From: an uncultured Bacteroides sp.
GTDB lineage: Bacteria; Bacteroidota; Bacteroidia; Bacteroidales; Bacteroidaceae
Reading direction: 5' to 3'
Assembly: GCA_949292025.1 (NCBI GenBank)
Contig: CASEYC010000081.1
Location: 54,967 to 118,966 of the forward strand
DNA: 64,000 nt
Below, one piece after another: positions 40,853 through 50,109 of the stretch. Numbering within the stretch: the stretch's first letter is position 1; each line of letters starts with the position of its first letter. The notes under the pieces were generated by a model. The model was not told the origin of the DNA, ran no database searches, and saw nothing but the letters and a program-made list of their open reading frames with translations. The position numbers and the translations under genes are program-made.

Positions 40853-41425
40853 TTACTTGCAACCATTCCGCCAAAATATTTCACCTTTTTTCTCGTCTTT
40901 GTTTATTTTGCGCGACAAAACAAATAAATAATCGGACAAACGGTTGACGTATGCCAGCAAATCGGGAGCGACTTCCGCTTCGGCGGCCAAGGCGAGGATA
41001 CGGCGTTCGGCGCGGCGGCAAACCGTGCGGCATACGTGGCACAGGGCGGCTCCACGGCTTCCGCCGGGCAGGACAAAGGCCGCGAGCCGGGGCAACAGGC
41101 TGTCCAGCCGGTCTATCTCGTGTTCCATGGCTTCCACTTGTGCCGGAGTAATAATACTTACCTCATGCAGAGGAGTTTGGCTGCAATCGGTGGCCAGGCA
41201 GGAGCCGACGGCAAAGAGCGTGTCCTGCACGTGCCGGACGAAACAGGCGTCTTGCTCGTCTGCCAGGTAGGTGACGAGCAGTCCCAAGCAGGCGTTCAGT
41301 TCGTCCACCGTGCCGTAGGCTTCCAGGCGGACATGAGTCTTGGACACGCGGGTGCCGCCCACCAGTGATGTGGTGCCGGCATCGCCGGTGCGGGTATAAA
41401 GGACACTTTTCTTGATAGTTGTCAT
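40853..41425 (-). CDS. PduO-type cob(I)alamin adenosyltransferase
   Basis: A 190-residue cob(I)yrinic acid a,c-diamide/cob(I)alamin adenosyltransferase of the PduO/MMAB type. The three family blocks are present: [20 protein letters not shown] (ATP-binding, residues about 10-29), [20 protein letters not shown] with the RRAERR active-site arginines, and [16 protein letters not shown]. It makes adenosylcobalamin, the cofactor of methylmalonyl-CoA mutase. The start overlaps the end of the upstream methyltransferase-like gene by four bases, so the two are coupled. Confidence 0.95.
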   Translation of the reverse strand: MTTIKKSVLYTRTGDAGTTSLVGGTRVSKTHVRLEAYGTVDELNACLGLLVTYLADEQDACFVRHVQDTLFAVGSCLATDCSQTPLHEVSIITPAQVEAMEHEIDRLDSLLPRLAAFVLPGGSRGAALCHVCRTVCRRAERRILALAAEAEVAPDLLAYVNRLSDYLFVLSRKINKDEKKGEIFWRNGCK

Positions 41426-42078
41426 AAGCTGAAAGGATGTGAATAGTTGACGATGTAATCTTGCTTGGCTTTCGACTTGTCAAAAAAGAGGATGCCGAGG
41501 TCGTAGAGGTCGAAAGTGACGCCCACCCGCTCGTGTTTCCGCAACCGTTTCCACAAGGCGGTCATCTCCGGGGTATAGCGGACACCTTCGATGACGAAGA
41601 GCGAACGTCCTGTGGCGCGCGTCACGCAGGCTTCGAACACCTGCTGCACAAAGTCCGGGTGGCGGTAGTCATGCAGGTAGAGGAAATCGACCGGGACACC
41701 TGCCTCCAGAAAGAGTCCGGACAAGTCGGCTGCGCCCACATAGTCTGCCCCTACGCGGGCGGCTTTCAGGTAGAGGGACGAGGCGGACAAGCGACCGGCA
41801 TCCACTATCGTCTCCGGCCGGGCGTAGTTGACCAGACGGAACAACAGCCGCTTCAGCTTGGGCGGCTCATAGAGCCAGTCGCTTCCTTTGTCGCGCTTCA
41901 ACTGCTTTTCGCGTATCCGCAGCTCCTTGTATTTGTAGTAGGCCGAGCGTTCGTAGACCACATCGGTGATGAAGTCGAAGGCAAAGGGCGAATGCACCCC
42001 GTATCCCCGCCGGTGGCGGAAACGGCGCAGCCAGATGAAAGGGCGCTTCAAGGCGAGTGTCAGGCGGTCGATGTTCAT
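41422..42078 (-). CDS. Methyltransferase-like protein, degenerate SAM motif
   Basis: A 218-residue protein starting [14 protein letters not shown] at 42078. Around residues 85-115 it has [26 protein letters not shown], the position of motif I of class I methyltransferases, but the glycine-rich E/D-x-G-x-G is not conserved. The C-terminal [25 protein letters not shown] segment is typical of the Bacteroidetes family annotated as SAM-dependent methyltransferase-like. Activity is uncertain. It overlaps the adenosyltransferase gene by four bases; a -7 element lies 44 bp upstream. Confidence 0.7.
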   Translation of the reverse strand: MNIDRLTLALKRPFIWLRRFRHRRGYGVHSPFAFDFITDVVYERSAYYKYKELRIREKQLKRDKGSDWLYEPPKLKRLLFRLVNYARPETIVDAGRLSASSLYLKAARVGADYVGAADLSGLFLEAGVPVDFLYLHDYRHPDFVQQVFEACVTRATGRSLFVIEGVRYTPEMTALWKRLRKHERVGVTFDLYDLGILFFDKSKAKQDYIVNYSHPFSL

Positions 42079-42122
42079 AGTTTCTGTGGCGCATGCAGGC
42101 TTCCTGTCTGCATTTGTGGACA

Positions 42123-42130
42123 CAAAAATA
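42123..42130 (-). promoter_or_regulatory. -7 element for methyltransferase-like/adenosyltransferase operon
   Basis: TATTTTTG on the minus strand, 44 bp upstream of the start at 42078. Confidence 0.45.
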
Positions 42131-42173
42131 AGAGGAATCTTGAAAAAAGGCAAGCATACAGGAACAAAATGCA

Positions 42174-42181
42174 TATCTTTG
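42174..42181 (+). promoter_or_regulatory. -7 element for DASS transporter gene
   Basis: TATCTTTG, 30 bp upstream of the ATG at 42212; divergent from the promoter at 42123. Confidence 0.55.
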
Positions 42182-42211
42182 TGCCCACAAACCAACCCAC
42201 AAACAATCATC

Positions 42212-44071
42212 ATGCTGACCACCCTGCTTATCCTGGCGCTCTCCGCAGTGCTTTTCGTCTCGGGCAAGGTCCGTTCGGACATCGTCGCGCTGTGCGCGCT
42301 CATTGCCCTGCTTGTGTTTCACATCCTGACGCCCGAGGAGGCGTTGTCCGGTTTCTCCAATTCTGTCGTGGTGATGATGGTGGGCCTCTTCGTGGTGGGA
42401 GGCGCCATCTTCCAGACCGGCTTGGCCAAGATGATCAGTTCGCGCCTGCTGAAGCTGGCCGGGCAGAGCGAGCTGAAGTTGTTCCTGCTGGTGATGCTGG
42501 CCACGGCGGCCATCGGCGCCTTTGTCAGCAACACGGGCACGGTGGCCCTGATGCTGCCCATCGTGGTCAGCCTCGCGCTCAATGCCGGGACGACGCCTGC
42601 CCGCCTGCTGATGCCCTTGGCCTTTGCCAGCAGCATGGGGGGCATGATGACCCTCATCGGAACGCCGCCCAACCTGGTCATACAGGACGTGCTGGTCCAT
42701 GCGGGGCATGAGCCGCTGTCGTTCTTCTCTTTCCTGCCTGTGGGCCTGCTCTGCCTGCTGACGGGCATCGTGGTGCTGCTGCCGCTGACGCGCTGGTTCT
42801 TGTCCGGGAAGCGGAAGGAAGACCAGGCCGCCGCGTCCGGCAAGTCGCTGAACGAGCTGGTGAAGGAGTACGGGCTGAGCGACAACCTGTTCCGCCTGCG
42901 GGCCGATGCCGCGTCCGCCATCGTGGGACAGACGATCCTGGCCCTGGACGTGCGCCGGCGTTACGGGCTGAACATCCTTGAGGTGCGCCGCGGCGAGGTG
43001 TCGCAACACCGTTTCCTGAAGACCGTCACCCAGAAGCTGGCTTCGGCGGACACGGTCATCGAGGCGGGCGACGTGCTCTACGTGCAAGGCCATGCCGCCG
43101 AGGTCAACCGCTTTGCCCAGGACTTTGCCCTGGCCCTGATGGACGGGCACGCCACGGAGATGGCCGCGAATGCGGAGCGTTCGCTGGATTTCTACGACAT
43201 CGGCATCGCGGAAATCGTGCTGATGCCCTCGTCCGACCTCATCAACCGGAGGGTGAAGGAGGCGGGCTTCCGGGACAAGTTCAACGTCAACGTCTTAGGC
43301 ATACGGCGCAAGAAGGAATACCTGTTGCAGGACCTGGGGCGCGAGCGGATGCACAGCGGCGACGTGCTGCTGGTGCAGGGCACGTGGCAGGACATTGCCC
43401 GCGTCAGCCGCGAGAACACGGACTGGGTGGTGCTGGGGCAGCCGCTGGAGGAGGCGGCCAAGGTGACGCTGGACTACAAGGCCCCTGTCGCCGCGGCCAT
43501 CATGGTGCTGATGGTGGCGATGATGGTGTTTGACTTCATCCCCGTGGCCCCCGTCACCGCCGTGATGATTGCCGCCATGCTGATGGTGCTGACCGGCTGC
43601 TTCCGCAACGTCGAGGCCGCCTACAAGACCATCAACTGGCAGACCATCATGCTCTTTGCCGGGATGCTGCCCATGTCCATCGCCTTGGAGAAGACCGGGG
43701 CATCGGAATACCTGTCCAACACGTTGGCCAGCGGGCTGGGCGACTACGGCCCCATCGCCCTGATGGCGGGCATCTACTTCACCACCTCGCTGATGACGAT
43801 GTTCATCAGCAACACCGTGACCGCCGTGCTGATGGCGCCCATCGCCCTGCAGAGCGCCGTGCAGATAGGCGCCAGTCCCGTGCCCTTCCTGTTCGCGGTG
43901 ACGGTGGCGGCCAGCATGTGCTTCGCCTCGCCCTTCTCCACCCCGCCCAATGCGCTGGTGATGCCCGCGGGGCAATACACGTTCATGGACTACGTCAAGG
44001 TGGGCCTGCCCCTGCAGGTCGTCATGGGGGTGGTGATGGTGTTCGCGTTGCCCCTGTTGTTCCCGTTCTGA
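42212..44071 (+). CDS. DASS/SLC13 family permease with two RCK_C domains
   Basis: A 619-residue transporter from the ATG at 42212. The two transport halves have the DASS serine-asparagine-threonine motif repeated: GAFVSNTGTVALMLPIVV near residue 100 and FISNTVTAVLMAPIA near residue 530, plus GTPPNLV and STPPNALVM loops. Between them lie two TrkA-C (RCK_C) regulatory domains (LALDVRRRYGLNILEV...DVLYVQGHAAEV and VLGIRRKKEYLLQ...DVLLVQGT). The family imports sulfate, dicarboxylates or related anions with sodium. The substrate cannot be told from the sequence. Confidence 0.9.
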   Translation: MLTTLLILALSAVLFVSGKVRSDIVALCALIALLVFHILTPEEALSGFSNSVVVMMVGLFVVGGAIFQTGLAKMISSRLLKLAGQSELKLFLLVMLATAAIGAFVSNTGTVALMLPIVVSLALNAGTTPARLLMPLAFASSMGGMMTLIGTPPNLVIQDVLVHAGHEPLSFFSFLPVGLLCLLTGIVVLLPLTRWFLSGKRKEDQAAASGKSLNELVKEYGLSDNLFRLRADAASAIVGQTILALDVRRRYGLNILEVRRGEVSQHRFLKTVTQKLASADTVIEAGDVLYVQGHAAEVNRFAQDFALALMDGHATEMAANAERSLDFYDIGIAEIVLMPSSDLINRRVKEAGFRDKFNVNVLGIRRKKEYLLQDLGRERMHSGDVLLVQGTWQDIARVSRENTDWVVLGQPLEEAAKVTLDYKAPVAAAIMVLMVAMMVFDFIPVAPVTAVMIAAMLMVLTGCFRNVEAAYKTINWQTIMLFAGMLPMSIALEKTGASEYLSNTLASGLGDYGPIALMAGIYFTTSLMTMFISNTVTAVLMAPIALQSAVQIGASPVPFLFAVTVAASMCFASPFSTPPNALVMPAGQYTFMDYVKVGLPLQVVMGVVMVFALPLLFPF

Positions 44072-44119
44072 GGGCGCCGCGGGGCGGGCGCAAGCCACCC
44101 CATGGGACACGCAAAAACT

Positions 44120-44211
44120 ACTCTATAGAGTAGCTCATCGTTACTCTATAGAGTAGCTCGTCATTACTCTATAGAGTAGCACGTGGTTACTCTATAGAGT
44201 AGCAACCGCCC
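44120..44211. repeat. 23 bp palindromic tandem repeat (4 units)
   Basis: Four units starting at 44120, 44143, 44166 and 44189, exactly 23 bp, each beginning with the perfect palindrome ACTCTATAGAGT followed by AGCTCATCGTT-like spacer. It lies in the 165 bp gap between convergent genes, where repeated hairpins could stop transcription from both sides. Confidence 0.92.
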
Positions 44212-44236
44212 CTCCCACGGGGGCGCGGGAGGCGGT

Positions 44237-45046
44237 TCAGAAGTAGTTGTTGCGTATCTCCTTGGCGATGTAGCGGCCCATCAGCACCTGTCCTTCCACG
44301 TCGGGGTGCAGGCCGTCGCGCAGGTACTTGCCCCGCGAGGAGGGTTGCTCGAACTTCTCGCAGATGCCGCTCTCGCCGTAGCAGTCAATCAGCTGCACGG
44401 ACAGGGCCTGGCACAGCTTGCGCAGGATGTCTATCTTCTGCAGGTTCTGCCCGTTGTGCTCCACGCTGCCGGTCTGGATGGGCGTGCAGACGAAGACGCG
44501 GCACTTGGGATAGGTCTCCAGGATGGTCTGGATGGCCCACCGCGCGCCGCCCGCCATGGTGGTCACGTCCACCTCGTCCAGCGTCTTGCCCCTCAGGGCC
44601 TCTTCCGCGCTGCCCAGGTTGACATCGTTGGTGCCCATGGAGAAGACGAAGACGTCGGGCGCGGGATAGGCCCCGCTCTCCACCTCGGCGATGAACTTCT
44701 GGATGTGCACCTTGGCCACGTTGTTGTGGCGCATCTGCAGCTCGTGTTGGTCCTCCGTGGGTTGCCAGCCGCCGGAGATGCCCGCGAAACCCTCGCTGCC
44801 ATAGTCCTGCGTGTCCGGATGGCAGGCCCACGTGGCCGAGCCTACCGCCACGTTGTGGTGGGTGGCAAAGCCCAGCAGGTCCGCCACGGTCTTGGACCAT
44901 TGTTCGCCGGCTGTGATGCTGTTGCCGTCGCAGCCGAAGTTCAGCTTGCTGAAGTCGGGGAAGAGGGACTGCGCTTGCAGTGCAGCCCCCAGTCCGCCGA
45001 TGAGAAATATAAAACTAACCAGTAACTTCTTCATTGCATTCCTCAT
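44237..45046 (-). CDS. SGNH/GDSL hydrolase, exported
   Basis: A 269-residue exported protein (MRNAMKKLLVSF, signal peptide ending ALQAQ). The SGNH blocks are present: catalytic serine in FGCDGNSITAGEQW near residue 40, FVFSMGTNDVNLG (block III Asn) and the DGLHPDVEG catalytic Asp-His near the C-terminus. Its place as the last gene of a beta-mannan operon suggests an acetyl or other acyl esterase acting on decorated mannan; that is inference. The epimerase gene ends 11 bp upstream. A start at 45034 is possible. Confidence 0.85.
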   Translation of the reverse strand: MRNAMKKLLVSFIFLIGGLGAALQAQSLFPDFSKLNFGCDGNSITAGEQWSKTVADLLGFATHHNVAVGSATWACHPDTQDYGSEGFAGISGGWQPTEDQHELQMRHNNVAKVHIQKFIAEVESGAYPAPDVFVFSMGTNDVNLGSAEEALRGKTLDEVDVTTMAGGARWAIQTILETYPKCRVFVCTPIQTGSVEHNGQNLQKIDILRKLCQALSVQLIDCYGESGICEKFEQPSSRGKYLRDGLHPDVEGQVLMGRYIAKEIRNNYF

Positions 45047-45056
45047 ATTTAAGTGG

Positions 45057-46247
45057 TCAGGCAAATCGTTCGATGACTTCCATGCACATGCGGCCGTTGT
45101 GGTAGGGGCACTTCCAGAACCCCGCCTTGTCGTCCGTGGTGTTCACCGTCCCGTCGGCGCGGACGCTCCAATGCCATTCGCCATGCTCGCGGTCGATGAG
45201 ATGCTGTTTGATGAACCGCCAGCAGTCGTGTGCCTTCTTCAAGCCCACCCCGTCGTCGAAGTGCTGGTAGAGGTTGAGGTGTCCCACGACGTTCTCGGCC
45301 TGCACCCACCAATGGCGGTCGGTGTCGGTCTTCTTCTTGTCCACAAACGTCTCGTAGATCATGGCCCCGTCGGGCGCCAGCCCTTCGTCGGCTGCGGCGG
45401 CGATGTATTCCACCAGCGGCTCCACCTTGTCCAGCAGTCCCTGGTCGCCCAGCATGAGCGCGGCCTCATGGATGAGCCAGGAAGCCTCGATGTCGTGGCC
45501 GTAGGAGATGATGCGGTATTTGCTCTGCCAGTCGTCGTTGAAGAACAGCTCCAGGTGGCCTGTCTTGATGTTCAGGATTTTGGTCGTGAACAGCCCGATG
45601 AGGTTGCGCAACTGCTTCTCCAGTCGCGGGTCCTTCCAGACGCGGTAGAGGTTGGCGTATGGCTCCAGGATGTGCAGGTGCGTGTTCATCGTCTTGCGCT
45701 CGTTCTCGTCCTTGGCGCTGAGGCGCATGTCGGCCATTTCGCCCCATTCGCGGCTGAGAGCCTCGCAGTAGCCGTTCTTCTTCGTGTCGAAGCTGTGTTC
45801 CTCGATGCTCTCGAAGAGGCGGATGGCATAGTCCAAGGCCTCCTGGTCGCCTGTGGCACGGTGGTATTCGCTCAGGCCGTAGATGGCGAAGCCCAAGGCG
45901 TATATCTGCTTCTTCGTGTCCAGGGGCTGGCCTTTGTAGTCCAGCGACCAGTAGACGCCTCCGTATTCCTTGTCGTAGAAATGGTCGATGAGGTAACGCT
46001 TGGCGCGGGTGGCCGTCTCCAGATACTCCTCCTTCTTCAGCAGGCGGTAGGCTGCCGAGAAGGTCCACAGGATGCGGGCGTTGAGGATGGCTCCCTTTTC
46101 CGCTTCCGGCATCAGTTCCTCCGTGCCGGTGATGCGCCCGTAGAAGCCTCCGTGCTCGCGGTCCGTCATCTTGTTCATCCAAAACGGGAGGATGTTCCGG
46201 GTCAGCTCCTCGTACATCTCGTCCCGCATGTTCTTTACATCTATCAT
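45057..46247 (-). CDS. Cellobiose 2-epimerase (mannan pathway)
   Basis: A 396-residue (alpha/alpha)6-barrel enzyme of the N-acylglucosamine 2-epimerase family. Motifs seen are FWMNKMTDREHGGFYGRI, RILWTFSAAYRLL, KYRIISYGHDIEASWLIHEA with the catalytic-region histidine and RHWWVQAENVVGHL plus a late GEWHWSV, all typical of cellobiose 2-epimerases. In the Bacteroides fragilis mannan pathway this enzyme turns mannobiose into mannosyl-glucose in the cytoplasm. It is flanked by the transporter gene (1 bp gap) and the SGNH hydrolase gene, confirming the operon. Confidence 0.93.
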   Translation of the reverse strand: MIDVKNMRDEMYEELTRNILPFWMNKMTDREHGGFYGRITGTEELMPEAEKGAILNARILWTFSAAYRLLKKEEYLETATRAKRYLIDHFYDKEYGGVYWSLDYKGQPLDTKKQIYALGFAIYGLSEYHRATGDQEALDYAIRLFESIEEHSFDTKKNGYCEALSREWGEMADMRLSAKDENERKTMNTHLHILEPYANLYRVWKDPRLEKQLRNLIGLFTTKILNIKTGHLELFFNDDWQSKYRIISYGHDIEASWLIHEAALMLGDQGLLDKVEPLVEYIAAAADEGLAPDGAMIYETFVDKKKTDTDRHWWVQAENVVGHLNLYQHFDDGVGLKKAHDCWRFIKQHLIDREHGEWHWSVRADGTVNTTDDKAGFWKCPYHNGRMCMEVIERFA

Positions 46248-46248
46248 A

Positions 46249-47631
46249 TCAATGCGTCTCCTTTCTTCTTTCTTTCAAATCAGCTGTAATCTTCTGCATC
46301 CGCGAGTAGTTCAGCGGATAAATGAATATGACTAAAATGGACAGCAAGGCGATGCCTGCGGGGATGAAGCTCATCAGGTACTTCAGCCCGTTCAAGGCTT
46401 CGGGCGTCTGCACGGCATTCTCGGCGGTATTGTAGCCGAAAGCGGCCAGCAATGCCATCACAGCCCAGCCGGCAAAGGCGCCGCCGAACTTCTGTGCCAT
46501 GGAGCCGGAAGAGAATATCAGGCCCGTGGATGCCGTGCCGTCCTTATGTTCGGCATAGTCGGCCACGTCGGCATACATGCTCCATATCAGCGGCGAGATG
46601 ATGCCCGTGCAGATGGAAATCAGCACTTGGAACAACATCATCAGCCACCAGCCTGCCACCGTGTCGGGCACGAAGAAGAACAGCACGCTGAACAGCACCA
46701 GACCGACCAGCGCCAGATAGTACGTGGTCTTCTTTCCCAAACGTGTGGAGAACGGAACGGCCAGCGCCACGCCCAACATGTTGCAGACCTCGCCAATCAT
46801 CAGGAACAGGCCGGCGTAGAGCACGATGTTGAACACGCCGAAGTCCAGGAAGGCATTGGCGCTGACGCAATCCTTGAAGTAATAGGCTGCCGTGGCGCCG
46901 CGCACGGTGTTGAAGAAGTTGGAGAGCAGGGCGATGCCGTTCAGAATCCACCAGGGCGAGTTGGTCAGCAGCGACTTCACGTCCTTGCCCAGGGATTCGC
47001 CGGACACGTTCTGCACGTGTTCGCGCGTCATGCTGAAGCACAGCAGGAAGCCGCAGAAGCAGATGCTGGCAATGACGATCATCGAGTATTGCCAACTGTC
47101 GGCCTGCCCGTAGCCCATCGACTTGAACAGATTGCACAGGGGTTCCCATGCTCCCAGCGCGATGAAACTTCCGCCGTAGGCAAAGAACATGCGGTAGGAG
47201 GAGAAGACGGTCTTCGTGTTCGAGTCGTCCGTCATCACGCCCAGCATGGCGCCGTAGGGCACGTTGATGCCCGTGTAGACGGTCATCATCAGGATGTAGG
47301 TGGCATACGCCCAGATCAGTTTGCCGGTGTAGCTCCACTCTGGCGTGGTGAACAACAGGATGCCCGAAATGGCAAACGGCGCGGCAATCCATAGCAGGTA
47401 GGGGCGGTAGCGTCCCCAACGGGTCTTGGTGCGGTCGGCAATGACGCCCATCATCGGGTCGGACACCGCGTCCCAGATACGGGTAATCAGCATCAGCAGA
47501 CCGGCATCGGCCAGCGTCAGCCCAAAAATGTTGGAATAGAAGAACGGCAGATAATACGAGAATATCTTCCAGAACATCGACGAAGACATGTCTCCGAAGC
47601 CGTAGCCTACTTTTTCTTTTAGTGTTGCCAT
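46249..47631 (-). CDS. GPH/MFS sugar symporter for mannobiose
   Basis: A 460-residue transporter of the glycoside-pentoside-hexuronide:cation symporter type with 12 hydrophobic segments. Family landmarks are GYGFGDMSSSMFWKIFSYYLPFF at the N-terminus (residues about 8-30), RIWDAVSDPMMGVIADRTKTRWGRYRPYLLW and MTVYTGINVPYGAMLGVMTDD (abridged landmarks). It should carry mannobiose or mannosyl-glucose across the inner membrane. One base separates it from the epimerase stop and it sits after the GH130 gene, as in the B. fragilis mannan cluster. Confidence 0.9.
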   Translation of the reverse strand: MATLKEKVGYGFGDMSSSMFWKIFSYYLPFFYSNIFGLTLADAGLLMLITRIWDAVSDPMMGVIADRTKTRWGRYRPYLLWIAAPFAISGILLFTTPEWSYTGKLIWAYATYILMMTVYTGINVPYGAMLGVMTDDSNTKTVFSSYRMFFAYGGSFIALGAWEPLCNLFKSMGYGQADSWQYSMIVIASICFCGFLLCFSMTREHVQNVSGESLGKDVKSLLTNSPWWILNGIALLSNFFNTVRGATAAYYFKDCVSANAFLDFGVFNIVLYAGLFLMIGEVCNMLGVALAVPFSTRLGKKTTYYLALVGLVLFSVLFFFVPDTVAGWWLMMLFQVLISICTGIISPLIWSMYADVADYAEHKDGTASTGLIFSSGSMAQKFGGAFAGWAVMALLAAFGYNTAENAVQTPEALNGLKYLMSFIPAGIALLSILVIFIYPLNYSRMQKITADLKERRKETH

Positions 47632-47652
47632 GGATTCAAGGATTAGTGTTCA

Positions 47653-48828
47653 TCATTTCATCAGTTCCATATTCTTGTCTATCAGTTTCTTCAGTGTCTC
47701 TACCGAAGCAGAGGTCGTGAAGCCGTCGGCAGGCGTGTTCAGGCAGTAGTCCACCAGTTTGTCCACCGTCGAGGTGGCCACGTGCATCCGCGTGTCGCTG
47801 GAAGCGTAGTAGATGAACACCTTGCCGTCCTCGTCGGCAATCCAGCCGTTGGAGAAGAGCACGTTGCTCACGTCGCCCACGCGCTCCTCGCCTTCGGGCA
47901 CCATGAATGCACCGGCGGGCGAAGCAATCAGTTCGGAGGGGTCTTCCAGGGAAGTCATGTACAGATAGAGCACATAGCGCAGCCCGGCGGCACAACCGCG
48001 GACGCCGTGGGCCAGGTGCAACCAGCCTTTCGGGGTCTTGATGGGATGCGGGCCTTCGCCGTTCTTCACTTCCTTGATGGTGTGGTAGTAGCGTTGGTCG
48101 ATGATTTTCTCTTCCTTCACTTCGGCGTGCGTGATGTCGTCAATCAAGGCCCAGCCGATGCCTCCTCCGCTGCCGGCGTCGATGAAGCCGTCTTGCGGGC
48201 GGGTGTAGAGGGCATACTTGCCGTCCACAAACTCAGGGTGCAATACCACGTTGCGCTGCTGGCTCTTGCTCTTCAGGTCCGGCAGGCGTTCCCAGGTCTT
48301 CAGGTCCTTGGTGCGGGCAATGCCGGCCGTGGCCGTGGCGGCAGAGAGGTCGCCTGCGGGGGCGTTGTCGTCGTGGCGTTCGGCGCAGAAAATGCCGTAA
48401 ATCCAGCCGTCTTCATGGGCGGTGAGGCGCATGTCGTAGATGTTGGTGGCAGGAACCACGTCGTCCGGCATCGTGATGGGGTAGTCCCAGAAGCGGAAGT
48501 TGTCCACGCCATTGGGGCTTTCGGCCACGGCAAAGAACGACTTGCGGTCGGCTCCCTCCACGCGCACTACCAGGAGGTATTTGCCGTTCCATTTGATGGC
48601 ACCCGAGTTCAGGGTTGCGTTCACGCCGATGCGCTCCATCAGGTAGGGGTTGGTCTTCTCGTCCAGGTCGTAACGCCAGAAGATGGGGGCATGGGCAGCC
48701 GTCAGGATGGGATATTTATAGCGTGTGAAGATGCCGTTGCCGTCTTCTACGGGGATGTTCGGTCTGGTAATCAGTTCTTCGTGCTTGCGGAAGAGCTCTT
48801 TAACTCGGTCATTGAAAGTTTGTTCCAT
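47653..48828 (-). CDS. GH130 mannosylglucose phosphorylase
   Basis: A 391-residue GH130 family enzyme. The beta-propeller signatures are TRYKYPILTAAHAPIFWRYD, RIGVNATLNSGAIKWNGKYLLVVRVEG (abridged), and the catalytic-region DMRLTAHEDGWIYGIFCAERHD, then GDVSNVLFSNGWIADEDGKVFIYYASSDTRMH (abridged). The length and context with GH26 and the epimerase match 4-O-beta-D-mannosyl-D-glucose phosphorylase, which with phosphate yields mannose 1-phosphate and glucose. No signal peptide, so it is cytoplasmic. It is 45 bp after the GH26 gene. Confidence 0.93.
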   Translation of the reverse strand: MEQTFNDRVKELFRKHEELITRPNIPVEDGNGIFTRYKYPILTAAHAPIFWRYDLDEKTNPYLMERIGVNATLNSGAIKWNGKYLLVVRVEGADRKSFFAVAESPNGVDNFRFWDYPITMPDDVVPATNIYDMRLTAHEDGWIYGIFCAERHDDNAPAGDLSAATATAGIARTKDLKTWERLPDLKSKSQQRNVVLHPEFVDGKYALYTRPQDGFIDAGSGGGIGWALIDDITHAEVKEEKIIDQRYYHTIKEVKNGEGPHPIKTPKGWLHLAHGVRGCAAGLRYVLYLYMTSLEDPSELIASPAGAFMVPEGEERVGDVSNVLFSNGWIADEDGKVFIYYASSDTRMHVATSTVDKLVDYCLNTPADGFTTSASVETLKKLIDKNMELMK

Positions 48829-48873
48829 AGGTGTTATTGTGTTAAGTTTGATTTGATTTGATTCCTTTACTCC

Positions 48874-49992
48874 TTATTTATAAAGTTGTACGTCTGCGGC
48901 AAAGAGTGTCCGCGGATTCTTGTAGAACTCCACGAAGTCGGCAGCTGAGGCTTGGCCGGGATAGGGAGCATAGAAGTGCGTCACCTTCTCGCGGGCATTG
49001 CGCCACACCAGGACGTAGGACAAGCTGGGATATTTCTCCAGGGCAGGATAGAGGGTGCCTGTCCACCACTTGGCGTCGGGGATGCCTTCGTAGCCGATTT
49101 CCGTCACGGCAGGCACTTTGTCGTGGGTCTTGCCGATGGTCGTGATGATGCCCAGCATACGGTCCAACCCGTCGAGGAAAGCTTGCTTGTCAAATTGGTA
49201 GGTATCAAAGCCTATGACGTCGATGAGGTCGTCGCCCGGATAGCGGGCCAGGTATTGGGTGGTGTCCTGAGGTTCCGTCCCCGACGAATAGGCATAGAGC
49301 GCATTGTCCACGCCGTGTACGCTGAGGCTGTCCACCGTCATGCGCCACAACGTCTTGTATTCGTCAGCCGTGCAGAGCTTCTCGCCCCACCAGAACCAAC
49401 TGCCGGTGTGTTCGTGCCACGGGCGGAAGAGGACGGGAATCTTCACGCCTTCGGGGGTCTGCAACGAATTCAGGAAGTCGGCCACGCTGCCCAGCCAACC
49501 GGCAAACTTGGCGTGGTTCTCGCCGCCGGGCAGGATGGATTTCACCACCGTCGTGTCGCTCACGTCCCATGCGTCGCCACCGGTCTTGGGGTTGCGTGCG
49601 TGCCAGCTCAAGGACACCATGCCGCCGCGCTGGTATTGCTTCAGGATTTCCTTGCGCAGGGTGTCGAAAGCCACCTTGTCCAGGTTCTTCGGGCCGCCCA
49701 GCTCCACTTCGCCCAAGTCGAAGCTGATGACAGCAGGGTAGTCGCCACACACGTCCTTCACGTCCGAACGGCCTTCTTCGCCTTCCCAACCGATGCCGTA
49801 CACCGTGTCGTCGTGGTGTCCGAACATGATGCCTTGTGCCGGCGTCTTTTTCAAGTTCGTCAGCAGTTTCTCCGTTTCCGGCGTGCGAACCGTCGCCACT
49901 TCCTCTGTTGTCTTCTGTTCTTTGCTGCCCGAGCCGCAAGCTGTGAGCAGTCCTGCCGTCAGAAGCGCGGCAGCCCATGTAAACTTCTTCAT
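48874..49992 (-). CDS. GH26 endo-beta-1,4-mannanase/mannobiohydrolase lipoprotein
   Basis: A 372-residue lipoprotein from the start at 49992 (MKKFTWAAALLTAG, lipobox LLTAC; an upstream in-frame start at 50007 is possible). The GH26 catalytic pair is visible: the acid/base Glu in LFRPWHEHTGSWFWWGE (near residue 190) and the nucleophile in PAVTEIGYEG (near residue 305). It cuts beta-mannan, probably to mannobiose, outside the inner membrane. It is the first gene of the leftward operon, with a -7 element 46 bp upstream of its start. There is no SusC/SusD pair nearby. Confidence 0.95.
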   Translation of the reverse strand: MKKFTWAAALLTAGLLTACGSGSKEQKTTEEVATVRTPETEKLLTNLKKTPAQGIMFGHHDDTVYGIGWEGEEGRSDVKDVCGDYPAVISFDLGEVELGGPKNLDKVAFDTLRKEILKQYQRGGMVSLSWHARNPKTGGDAWDVSDTTVVKSILPGGENHAKFAGWLGSVADFLNSLQTPEGVKIPVLFRPWHEHTGSWFWWGEKLCTADEYKTLWRMTVDSLSVHGVDNALYAYSSGTEPQDTTQYLARYPGDDLIDVIGFDTYQFDKQAFLDGLDRMLGIITTIGKTHDKVPAVTEIGYEGIPDAKWWTGTLYPALEKYPSLSYVLVWRNAREKVTHFYAPYPGQASAADFVEFYKNPRTLFAADVQLYK

Positions 49993-50038
49993 AACTATGC
50001 TTTTCATTATGTAATTGTAATAGTTTTATTTCAAAGCA

Positions 50039-50046
50039 CAAAGGTA
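50039..50046 (-). promoter_or_regulatory. -7 element of mannan operon
   Basis: TACCTTTG on the minus strand, 46 bp upstream of the GH26 start chosen here (31 bp from the alternative). Confidence 0.6.
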
Positions 50047-50109
50047 AGCGATTAGGGGATACAATACTGATACTATTTTATCCCTTTGCAATATTTTTAC
50101 GACAGTATA

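Noticed and set aside
44120-44211. Inverted repeats of an insertion sequence
   Set aside because: No transposase lies between the copies; they are evenly spaced tandem units.
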